Origin: Brevundimonas diminuta ATCC 11568
GTDB taxonomy: Bacteria > Pseudomonadota > Alphaproteobacteria > Caulobacterales > Caulobacteraceae
NCBI RefSeq assembly: GCF_000204035.1
Contig: NZ_GL883086.1
Coordinates: 324,803-377,033, forward strand
DNA: 52,231 nt
Direction of reading: 5' to 3'
A model generated the notes under the pieces. The model was not told the origin of the DNA, ran no database searches, and saw only the letters and a list, made by a program, of their open reading frames with translations. Below are positions 15,651 to 24,454 of the stretch, piece by piece; the stretch's first letter is position 1; each line of letters begins with the position of its first letter. Made by a program: the position numbers and the translations under genes.

Positions 15651-15667
15651 CAGATACAATATACGCA
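15651..15667. promoter_or_regulatory. Imperfect operator-like site before the TauE/SafE gene
   Basis: On the minus strand it reads GTATATTGTATC flanked by CG and TG, an imperfect copy of the GTATA-N-TATAC site at 3780. It lies about 70 nt upstream of the start at 15580. Confidence 0.45.
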
Positions 15668-15775
15668 AATATTTTTGGCGCTGCTTGGCCCGGCCCCCGG
15701 CGCGCCGAGCATTCTGAGGGTCGGGCTGGGGCCGAGGTTGGGCGCTGCGCGCGCGCTAGCTTCGTTAAGCTGTGG

Positions 15776-16423
15776 TCAGGGGCGGGCGGTGAAGACGCGG
15801 TAGCCCTTCTCCTCGGCTGCCGCGATCATCTGGGCGTCGCCCGAGGTGTCGCCATAGGCGGCGGCCAGCTCCATGTCCGACCCGTAGACGGCGCGCAGGC
15901 GGTGCATCTTCTCTTCGCCCCGGCAATTGCCGCCGACGAAGGTTCCCAGCACGCGATTCTGCTCGTCAAAGGCCAGGCGGGTGCCGATCAGGTTCTCGGC
16001 GCCCAGCCTGCGGGCGAAGGGAGCGACGGTGGTTTCGGGCGAGGCGGTGACGATGACGCGGTGGGCGCCGCGACGGCCCCAGTCTTCCCATGTCGCCAGG
16101 GCGTCGGGGCGCATGAAGCGCGGCCAGATCTCGGCGGCGAAGCGTTCGGCCTCGGCCTCCAGGGCCTTGCGGTCTGCGTCCATCAGGAACTCGCGCACCG
16201 AGGCGACCTTGATGCGGCCCCGGTCGCGGTCGCCCAGATAGGCGAAGACGGCGGGGATCAGGCGCGTCAGGCCCTGGATCCAGCGCAGGGGCCCGGCGCG
16301 CCATTTCAGGAAGCTGGTGAAGCTGTCGCGAATCGTCAGGGTGCCGTCGAAGTCGAAGGCGACGATGGCCTGGCCGGGGGCAGGGGACTGGTGAAAGGCT
16401 TTTTCGCTTCCCATGTCAGACAT
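15776..16423 (-). CDS. cicA: HAD-IB family phosphatase, CicA-like
   Basis: The 215-residue protein is a SerB-like HAD hydrolase. Motif I is DFDGTLT (Asp24, Asp26), motif II is VTASPE, and the last motif is YGDTSGDAQM. A C1-type helical cap lies between about residues 35 and 110. It should remove phosphate from a small substrate that is not known. In Caulobacter crescentus a homologue, cicA, lies between clpP and clpX and runs opposite to clpX. The divergent arrangement with clpX is kept here, but clpP is not next to it. ATG 16423 is used; ATG 16414 is also possible. Confidence 0.85.
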   Translation of the reverse strand: MSDMGSEKAFHQSPAPGQAIVAFDFDGTLTIRDSFTSFLKWRAGPLRWIQGLTRLIPAVFAYLGDRDRGRIKVASVREFLMDADRKALEAEAERFAAEIWPRFMRPDALATWEDWGRRGAHRVIVTASPETTVAPFARRLGAENLIGTRLAFDEQNRVLGTFVGGNCRGEEKMHRLRAVYGSDMELAAAYGDTSGDAQMIAAAEEKGYRVFTARP

Positions 16424-16619
16424 TAGCCGTGATCCCCATATTATCTGTCCTGTCCGTTCTCCGAAGCGCGCTGCGGCGCCGCAACGGGGTTGTGGCGGAA
16501 CGTGTGATGGGTGATTGTCATTTTTTGAAGACCTTCGATGATAGATTCCCTGGATCGATCGTGAAGGAAGCGCTTTTCGTCCCAATGTCGGGGCGGATTG
16601 CGGATAGTGAGAAGGGTCT

Positions 16620-17888
16620 ATGACCAAAGCCGCCGGCACAGACGCCAAAAGCACGCTCTACTGCTCGTTCTGCGGCAAGAGCCAGCACGAAGTCCGCAAA
16701 CTGATCGCCGGACCGACCGTCTTCATCTGCGATGAATGCGTCGAACTGTGCATGGACATCATCCGCGAAGAGCACAAGATCGCCTTCAAGACCTCCAAGG
16801 ACGGCGTGCCCACGCCCAAGGAGATCCGCGACGTCCTCGACGATTATGTGATCGGCCAGAGCCACGCCAAGAAGGTGCTGAGCGTCGCCGTCCACAACCA
16901 CTACAAGCGCCTGAACCACGCGACGAAGAACAACGACGTCGAGCTGGCCAAGTCGAACATCATGCTGATCGGGCCGACCGGCTCGGGCAAGACGCTGCTG
17001 GCCCAGACGCTGGCGCGCATCATCGACGTGCCGTTCACCATGGCCGACGCCACGACCCTGACCGAAGCCGGTTATGTGGGCGAGGATGTCGAGAACATCA
17101 TCCTGAAGCTGCTTCAGGCGTCGGACTACAACGTCGAGCGGGCCCAGCGCGGCATTGTCTACATCGACGAAATCGACAAGATCTCGCGCAAGTCGGACAA
17201 CCCGTCGATCACCCGCGACGTGTCGGGCGAAGGCGTGCAGCAGGCCCTGCTGAAGATCATGGAAGGCACCGTCGCCTCCGTGCCGCCGCAAGGCGGCCGC
17301 AAGCATCCGCAGCAGGAGTTCCTCCAAGTCGACACCGCCAACATCCTGTTCATCGTCGGCGGCGCCTTCGCCGGCCTGGAGAAGGTGATCTCGGCGCGCG
17401 GGGAGGGGGCCTCAATCGGTTTCGGCGCCAAGGTCAAGGAGATCGACGAGCGTCGCACCGGCGAAATCCTCAAGCAGGTCGAGCCTGACGATCTGATGCG
17501 CTTCGGCCTGATCCCCGAGTTCATCGGTCGTCTGCCGGTCCTGGCGACGCTGGAGGATCTGGACGAGGTCGCTCTGATCAAGATCCTGACCGAGCCGAAG
17601 AACGCCCTGGTCAAGCAGTACAAGCGCCTGTTCGAGATGGAGAACGTGACGCTGACCTTCACCGACGACGCCCTGTCGGCGGTGGCCAAGAAGGCGATCA
17701 CCCGCAAGACCGGCGCCCGCGGCCTGCGCTCCATTCTGGAAGGCGTGCTGCTGGAGACCATGTTCGAACTGCCCACCTATGAGGGCGTCGAGGAAGTCGT
17801 GGTCAACGCTGAGGTGATCGACGGCAAGGCCCAGCCGCTGCTGATCTATTCGGAAACCAAGAAGAAGACGGCCGACGGCGCCGCCTGA
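16620..17888 (+). CDS. clpX: ATP-dependent Clp protease ATP-binding subunit ClpX
   Basis: The 422-residue protein has full ClpX length. The N-terminal zinc-binding domain uses Cys15, Cys18, Cys37 and Cys40. The AAA+ module has Walker A GPTGSGKT (118-125), Walker [10 protein letters not shown] and the pore-loop region GYVGEDVE. The C-terminus carries the sensor-2 motif [10 protein letters not shown]. ClpX unfolds tagged substrates and feeds them to ClpP; in Caulobacterales it degrades CtrA during the cell cycle. GAGAAGGG precedes the ATG. A terminator-like hairpin separates it from lon. Confidence 0.98.
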   Translation: MTKAAGTDAKSTLYCSFCGKSQHEVRKLIAGPTVFICDECVELCMDIIREEHKIAFKTSKDGVPTPKEIRDVLDDYVIGQSHAKKVLSVAVHNHYKRLNHATKNNDVELAKSNIMLIGPTGSGKTLLAQTLARIIDVPFTMADATTLTEAGYVGEDVENIILKLLQASDYNVERAQRGIVYIDEIDKISRKSDNPSITRDVSGEGVQQALLKIMEGTVASVPPQGGRKHPQQEFLQVDTANILFIVGGAFAGLEKVISARGEGASIGFGAKVKEIDERRTGEILKQVEPDDLMRFGLIPEFIGRLPVLATLEDLDEVALIKILTEPKNALVKQYKRLFEMENVTLTFTDDALSAVAKKAITRKTGARGLRSILEGVLLETMFELPTYEGVEEVVVNAEVIDGKAQPLLIYSETKKKTADGAA

Positions 17889-17911
17889 CGCTGAGGTCCG
17901 ATCCAAACGAA

Positions 17912-17940
17912 AAGGGGCGGCTCGCCACGGGCCGCCCCTT
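17912..17940 (+). terminator. Terminator-like hairpin after clpX
   Basis: AAGGGGCGGC (17912-17921) pairs with GCCGCCCCTT (17931-17940) around a 9-nt loop, 23 nt after the clpX stop. Only a short T-stretch follows, so termination may be partial. Confidence 0.65.
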
Positions 17941-18018
17941 CATCGTTTCAGGGACGCCCTAGGCGTCGGCTGAAATCACACGCTTTTTCACGCTTCTGTG
18001 GGCCGCCGCCCCGTTACG

Positions 18019-18046
18019 CTTGAACCGCGTCCAGACAGAACCACAT
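18019..18046 (+). promoter_or_regulatory. Probable sigma-32 heat-shock promoter of lon
   Basis: CTTGAA (18019-18024) and CCACAT (18041-18046) are separated by 16 nt. They match the heat-shock sigma pattern CTTGAA and CCCCAT. The site lies about 115 nt before lon, a classic heat-shock gene. Confidence 0.5.
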
Positions 18047-18162
18047 ACTCACACGAAAGCCGCTCAAAAATAGCGGGTCGAGTCGAGACGAGGCGGCAGT
18101 CACGCCAAGTCGGATCGGTTCGGCGGGTCTGAGATTCACGAAGGCCCCGGAAAGTACGCATC

Positions 18163-20562
18163 ATGACCGAGAGCAAAATCCTCCCTGTCCTGCCGCTGAG
18201 AGACATCGTCGTCTTTCCGCACATGGTCGTGCCCCTGTTCGTCGGGCGCGAGAAGTCCGTGCGCGCCCTCGACGAGATCATGAAGGGCGAGAAGCAGATC
18301 CTGCTCGCCACCCAGAAGAACTCTGTCGATGACGATCCGGCGACGGACGCCATCTATTCGACGGGCGTGCTGGCGACGGTGCTGCAACTGCTGAAGCTGC
18401 CGGACGGCACCGTGAAGGTGCTGGTCGAAGGCAAGTCGCGCGCGCGCCTGACCCGCTTCACTGACCGTGAGGACTATTACGAAGCCGAAGCCGTCGAGAT
18501 CGACGATGAGGCAGGCGATCCGTCGCAGAGCGAAGCCCTGCTGCGCGCCGTGATCGAGCAGTTCGAAAACTATGTGAAGCTGAACAAGAAGGTTCCGCCC
18601 GAGGCCCTCAGCGCCATCCCCCAGATCACCGATCCGTCCAAGCTGGCGGACTCGGTCGCCGCCCATCTGTCGGTCAAGATCGCCGACAAGCAGGCCCTGC
18701 TCGAAACCGTGGTCATCCCGACCCGGCTGGAGAAGGTCTATGGCCTGATGGAAGGCGAGATCAGCGTCCTGCAGGTCGAGAAGAAGATCCGCAGCCGCGT
18801 GAAGCGGCAGATGGAGAAGACCCAGCGCGAGTACTATCTGAACGAGCAGATGAAGGCGATCCAGCGCGAGCTGGGCGAGACCGACGACGCGCGCGACGAA
18901 CTGCTGGAGCTGGAAAAGCGCATCAAGAAGACGCGCCTGTCCAAGGAGGCCCGCATCAAGGCCGAGGCGGAGCTGAAGAAGCTGCGCAACATGTCGCCGA
19001 TGTCGGCGGAATCAACCGTGGTGCGCAACTACCTCGACTGGCTGCTGTCGATCCCGTGGTCGAAGACCAAGCCCAAGGCCATCGACCTGCAGAAGGCCGA
19101 GGACATCCTCGAAGAGGATCACTACGGCCTGGAGAAGGTCAAGGAACGGATCATCGAGTATCTGGCCGTTCAGGCGCGGACCGGCAGCTTGAAAGGCCCG
19201 ATCCTGTGCCTGGTTGGCCCTCCCGGCGTTGGCAAGACCTCGCTGGCTCAGTCCATCGCCAAGGCTACGGGGCGTGAATACGTCCGCATGTCGCTGGGCG
19301 GCGTGCGCGATGAGGCTGAGATCCGCGGCCACCGCCGGACCTATATCGGCTCCATGCCCGGCAAGATTATCCAGTCGATGAAGAAGGCGAAGACGACCAA
19401 CGCCTTCGTCCTGCTGGACGAGATCGACAAGTTGGGCGCCGACTGGCGCGGCGACCCGTCCTCGGCCCTGCTGGAAGTGCTGGACCCGGCCCAGAACTCG
19501 ACCTTCGGCGACCACTATCTGGAGGTCGACTACGACCTGTCGCCGGTAATGTTCGTCACCACGGCCAACAGCCTGAACATGCCCCAGCCCCTGCTGGACC
19601 GCATGGAGGTCATCCGCGTCTCGGGCTACACCGAGGACGAGAAGGTCGAGATCGCCAAGCGCCACGTCCTGCCCAAGCAGCTCAAGGACCACGGCCTGAA
19701 GGAAGATGAGCTGATCGTCCCCGATGAGACGATCCGCGACCTGATCCGCTACTACACGCGTGAAGCGGGCGTGCGTTCGCTGGAGCGCGCCCTGGGCGGT
19801 CTGGCACGTAAGGCGGTGCGCGAGATGGCCAAGACCAAGGCGGCCTCGATCACCGTGGATGCGGCCAAGCTGGCCGAATACGCGGGCGTGAAGAAGTTCC
19901 GCTATGGCGAGACGGACGCGGAAGATCAGGTCGGCATCGTCACGGGCCTGGCCTGGACCGAGTTCGGCGGCGACATCCTGACCATCGAAGCCCTGAAGAT
20001 GCCGGGCCGCGGCCGCATGACCGTGACTGGCAACCTGAAGGAGGTCATGAAGGAGTCGATCTCGGCGGCGGCGTCCTATGTCCGCAGCCGCGCGCTCAGC
20101 ATCGGCGTCAAGCCGCCGGTGTTCGAGAAGACCGACATCCACGTCCACGTTCCCGACGGCGCCACGCCCAAGGACGGCCCCTCGGCCGGCGTGGCCATGA
20201 CGGTGGCCATGGTGTCGGTCCTGACCGGCATCCCGATCCGCAAGGACATCGCCATGACCGGCGAGATCACCCTGCGCGGCCGGGTCACGGCCATCGGCGG
20301 CCTGAAGGAGAAGCTGCTGGCGGCCCTGCGCTCGGGCGTGAAGACCGTGCTGATCCCCCAGGAGAACGAGAAAGACCTGGAGGACGTGCCCGAAAACGTG
20401 AAGGCCGCCCTGGAGATCGTGCCGATCTCCACCGCCGATGAGGCGCTGAAGTGGGCCCTGACGGGCACGCCGACCCCTGTCGAGTGGGACGAGGCGGCCG
20501 AGCCGATGACGCCGACGCCGCCCGCCCCGACGGCGGGCGAGGGGGCCAGCGTCAGCCACTGA
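18163..20562 (+). CDS. lon: Endopeptidase La (Lon protease)
   Basis: The 799-residue protein has full Lon length. The N-terminal substrate domain begins LPVLPLRDIVVFPHM. A coiled-coil stretch (about 200-270) follows. The AAA+ domain has Walker A GPPGVGKT (352-359) and Walker B FVLLDEIDK. The serine-lysine protease domain has Ser674 in PKDGPSAG and Lys717 in GGLKEKLL. Lon degrades damaged proteins and regulators; in Caulobacter these include DnaA, CcrM and SciP. It follows clpX, as in related genomes, but has its own putative heat-shock promoter and a strong terminator. Confidence 0.98.
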   Translation: MTESKILPVLPLRDIVVFPHMVVPLFVGREKSVRALDEIMKGEKQILLATQKNSVDDDPATDAIYSTGVLATVLQLLKLPDGTVKVLVEGKSRARLTRFTDREDYYEAEAVEIDDEAGDPSQSEALLRAVIEQFENYVKLNKKVPPEALSAIPQITDPSKLADSVAAHLSVKIADKQALLETVVIPTRLEKVYGLMEGEISVLQVEKKIRSRVKRQMEKTQREYYLNEQMKAIQRELGETDDARDELLELEKRIKKTRLSKEARIKAEAELKKLRNMSPMSAESTVVRNYLDWLLSIPWSKTKPKAIDLQKAEDILEEDHYGLEKVKERIIEYLAVQARTGSLKGPILCLVGPPGVGKTSLAQSIAKATGREYVRMSLGGVRDEAEIRGHRRTYIGSMPGKIIQSMKKAKTTNAFVLLDEIDKLGADWRGDPSSALLEVLDPAQNSTFGDHYLEVDYDLSPVMFVTTANSLNMPQPLLDRMEVIRVSGYTEDEKVEIAKRHVLPKQLKDHGLKEDELIVPDETIRDLIRYYTREAGVRSLERALGGLARKAVREMAKTKAASITVDAAKLAEYAGVKKFRYGETDAEDQVGIVTGLAWTEFGGDILTIEALKMPGRGRMTVTGNLKEVMKESISAAASYVRSRALSIGVKPPVFEKTDIHVHVPDGATPKDGPSAGVAMTVAMVSVLTGIPIRKDIAMTGEITLRGRVTAIGGLKEKLLAALRSGVKTVLIPQENEKDLEDVPENVKAALEIVPISTADEALKWALTGTPTPVEWDEAAEPMTPTPPAPTAGEGASVSH

Positions 20563-20586
20563 CGCCGGGTCTCTGATCTGATGAAG

Positions 20587-20623
20587 GAAGGCGGTTCGGG
20601 GCGACCCGGACCGCCTTCTTTTT
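20587..20623 (+). terminator. Rho-independent terminator of lon
   Basis: A 14-pair stem with one T-G pair (20587-20600 with 20605-20618) closes a GCGA loop and is followed by five T. It lies 24 nt after the lon stop. Confidence 0.9.
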
Positions 20624-20682
20624 GACCCGCCCGCCGACAGAGGCTTAAGTGCGCGCTTCGTTTCGCGAGGGGAGCCGCAGAC

Positions 20683-20958
20683 ATGACCAAGACGGAACTG
20701 ATCGGCCGCATGGCCGAGGCGGCGGGCATCAGCCGCGACCAGGCCAAGCTGGCGCTGGAAGCCTTCACCGATCAGGTGACAGGCTCGCTGGTTCAGGGAC
20801 GCGACGTGCGCCTGGTCGGCTTCGGCAGCTTCGTCGCCGTGGACCGCAAGGCGGGGGTGGCCCGCAATCCTCAGACCGGCGAAGAGATCGCTCGTCCGGC
20901 CTCGCGCACCGCGCGCTTTCGTCCCGGCGAAGGCTTGAAAAGCGCCTTGAACGGCTGA
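20683..20958 (+). CDS. hup: HU-family DNA-binding protein
   Basis: The 91-residue protein is HU/IHF-like: MTKTELIGRMAEAAGISRDQA for the dimer helices, VRLVGFGSF, then the DNA-binding arm with RKAGVARNPQTGEEI and RPASRTARFRPGEGLK. HU bends and packs DNA. GGGGAG lies about 11 nt before the ATG. It follows lon, as in other Caulobacterales, but the lon terminator makes it an independent unit. The Pro in the NPQTGE arm is the intercalating residue. Confidence 0.95.
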   Translation: MTKTELIGRMAEAAGISRDQAKLALEAFTDQVTGSLVQGRDVRLVGFGSFVAVDRKAGVARNPQTGEEIARPASRTARFRPGEGLKSALNG

Positions 20959-21004
20959 CCGTCACAGGGCATGAAGCCTGTCCCGATGATGAGTCGGATG
21001 ATGT

Positions 21005-21081
21005 GGGCGGCTAGCTCAGCTGGTCAGAGCATCTCGTTTACACCGAGAGGGTCGGCGGTTCGAACCCGTCGCCGCCTACCA
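21005..21081 (+). tRNA. tRNA-Val (anticodon TAC)
   Basis: The 77-nt sequence folds as a cloverleaf. GGGCGGC pairs with GCCGCCT at the acceptor (one G-U). TCTCG/CGAGA encloses the loop TTTACAC with anticodon TAC. The T arm has GGTTCGAACC and the CCA end is encoded (21079-21081). Confidence 0.97.
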
Positions 21082-21100
21082 CTCCCTTTATCTTGAAATC

Positions 21101-21490
21101 CTATTCCGACGTCGTGCCGTCGAAATGCTCTTCGGCTTCGTCGGCCTTGGTCGGGTGGATCACGTCGTGGCGATGCTCGGGCGGGCCGTACAGGGTGTAG
21201 AGCTTCAGCGGCTCGGTCCCCGTGTTGATCAGGTTGTGACGGGCGCCGGCCGGCACGATGATGCCGGACTCGGCTTCTGCCGGGCGTGACAGGCCGTCGA
21301 TCACGATCTGGCCCTGGCCCTGTTCGATGCGGAAGAACTGGTCGTGGCCCTCGTGGACCTCTTCGCCGATCTCCTCGCCGGGCTGGAGCGTCATCAACAC
21401 CAGTTGCAGGTGACGGCCGGTGTAGAGCACCCGGCGATAGTCCTCATTGTCGAGCGTCGCGCGTTCGATGTCGTCCAGATAGCCTTGCAT
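21101..21490 (-). CDS. Cupin-domain protein
   Basis: The 129-residue protein is a single small cupin barrel. The first metal-site motif is about residues 42-60 (GEEVHEGHDQFFRIEQGQG) and the second is near PAGARHNLINTG (His85). The C-terminus is acidic. Proteins of this kind are often annotated as sugar isomerases or metal-binding cupins, but the substrate cannot be read from sequence. AAGGAAGG sits a few bases upstream of ATG 21490. It lies between tRNA-Val and gltA on the minus strand, and a gltA terminator upstream makes it a separate unit. Confidence 0.88.
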   Translation of the reverse strand: MQGYLDDIERATLDNEDYRRVLYTGRHLQLVLMTLQPGEEIGEEVHEGHDQFFRIEQGQGQIVIDGLSRPAEAESGIIVPAGARHNLINTGTEPLKLYTLYGPPEHRHDVIHPTKADEAEEHFDGTTSE

Positions 21491-21577
21491 GTCGCCTTCC
21501 TTGTCGATGATGGGCAGGGGGATACCTTAGCCAGGGTTCATGGCTGCCGCGCGTTGATCTTGCGCAAGAGCCAAGAA

Positions 21578-21605
21578 AAACGCCGGAGCTTTCGCCCCGG
21601 CGTTT
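21578..21605 (-). terminator. Terminator of gltA
   Basis: AAACGCCGG (21578-21586) pairs with CCGGCGTTT (21597-21605). On the minus strand the stem runs into a T-run and lies 25 nt after the gltA stop. Confidence 0.8.
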
Positions 21606-21629
21606 CTGCATTCTGCGCTGGGCGACGTC

Positions 21630-22931
<1,302 letters not shown>

Positions 22932-22998
22932 CTAGGCCCCTTGTTCTTCTTTCGACCGGCGCGCGGGGAGGCGGACGGCCTGAGTTGGTTATGGGTGA

Positions 22999-24414
22999 TC
23001 ACTTAGTCTGTTGCAGCGCATCATCCAAGCGTCCGAGACTTTCGTCGCGCCCGAGCGCGCAAAGAGTGCGTGCGATATCTGGCGACGCCGAGCCGCCCGT
23101 CAAGGCGGCGCGCATGGAAGGCCCGATTTTTCCGAAGCCTACGCCTTCTTCTTCGGCAAAGGCCTTAAGTTCGGCTTCCAGGGCGAAGACGTCCCAGCTC
23201 TGGAAAAGACCTAGCCGTTCACGCAGTCGTGAAATTCGCTGACCGCTTTCGCCCTGCAGCAAACCGGCCGATTTCTCGTTCAACGCGAGCGGACGCGCCT
23301 GCAACACGAATGCCGTTTGATCGGCCAGTTCGGGGATGGTCTTGGCGCGATCCTTGACGAAAGGCATGGCCCGCAGAAGCCGTTCCTCGTCGTCCGGCTG
23401 CAACGCGCGGCCGCGCCCCAGATGGGCGTCCAGGGTCAGTTTGGCCAGGCGATCGTCGTCAGCCAGGCGCAGCCAGTGGGCGTTGACGTGGGCCAGCTTG
23501 TCGAAGTCCAGGCGGGCGGGGGCCTTGTTGACGCCGGTCAGGTCGAACCAGGCCAGGGCCTGCTCGTCGCTGAACAGTTCGTCATCGCCGTGCGCCCAGC
23601 CCAGGCGGGCCAGATAGTTGCGCATGGCCTCGGGCAGATAGCCCATGTCTGCGTATTCGTGCACCGCCTGGGCGCCGTGGCGCTTGGACAGCTTGGCGCC
23701 GTCCGGGCCGTGGATCAGGGGGATGTGGGCGAAGGTCGGCCGCGTCCAGCCCAGGGCGTCGTAGATCAGGCTCTGGCGGGCGGCGTTGTTCAGGTGATCG
23801 TCGCCGCGGATGACGTGGGTCACGCCCATGTCGTGGTCGTCCACCACCACGGCCAGATTGTAGGTCGGCGCCCCGTCAGAGCGCAGGATCACCAGGTCGT
23901 CCAGCGACGCCGATTCCCATCGCACGGTTCCCTGGACGGCGTCATCGACCGCGACGGCCTGATCCAGCGGGCGGCGGAAGCGCACCGTGTGCGGCCTGGT
24001 CAGATCGTCGACGCTCGGTTCGCGATCACGCCAGGGGGAGACGAAGTCACGGCCTTCAGCCTTGGCCTGGTCGCGCAGGGCCGTGGTCTCGTCGGCGGTC
24101 AGGAAGTCGCGATAGGCGTGGCCGGTCGCCAGCAGTTCATTGACCACGTCGCGGTGGCGGTCGGCGCGGGCGAACTGGAAGACCGGCTCTTCGTCGCCGA
24201 ACAGTTCGAGCCAGGACAGGCCGTCGAAGATGGCCTTCACCGCCTCGTCGGTCGAACGTTCGCGGTCGGTGTCCTCGATGCGGATTAGGAATTTGCCGCC
24301 GCGCCCCTTGGCGTACAGCCAGTTGAATAACGCAGTTCTCGCCCCGCCGATATGCAGGTAGCCTGTGGGCGAGGGAGCGAAGCGGGTGACGACGGTCGAG
24401 GAAGGGGAGGTCAT
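22999..24414 (-). CDS. gltX: Glutamate--tRNA ligase
   Basis: About 471 residues. This class I synthetase has the HIGH-type motif as HIGG in RFAPSPTGYLHIGGARTALF and the KMSKS-type motif as KLSKRHGA. IEDTDRERS is also visible. It charges tRNA with glutamate and, in many alphaproteobacteria, tRNA-Gln as well. ATG 24414 gives the usual start MTSPSSTVVTRFAPSP; ATG 24429 (five residues longer) is equally possible. A TATAAG hexamer just upstream may be a -10 box. The start region faces comEC divergently. Confidence 0.95.
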   Translation of the reverse strand: MTSPSSTVVTRFAPSPTGYLHIGGARTALFNWLYAKGRGGKFLIRIEDTDRERSTDEAVKAIFDGLSWLELFGDEEPVFQFARADRHRDVVNELLATGHAYRDFLTADETTALRDQAKAEGRDFVSPWRDREPSVDDLTRPHTVRFRRPLDQAVAVDDAVQGTVRWESASLDDLVILRSDGAPTYNLAVVVDDHDMGVTHVIRGDDHLNNAARQSLIYDALGWTRPTFAHIPLIHGPDGAKLSKRHGAQAVHEYADMGYLPEAMRNYLARLGWAHGDDELFSDEQALAWFDLTGVNKAPARLDFDKLAHVNAHWLRLADDDRLAKLTLDAHLGRGRALQPDDEERLLRAMPFVKDRAKTIPELADQTAFVLQARPLALNEKSAGLLQGESGQRISRLRERLGLFQSWDVFALEAELKAFAEEEGVGFGKIGPSMRAALTGGSASPDIARTLCALGRDESLGRLDDALQQTK

Positions 24415-24454
24415 AGAGGCAGGGTCCATAGGGCAGGGTCTTATACGCCCGCCC

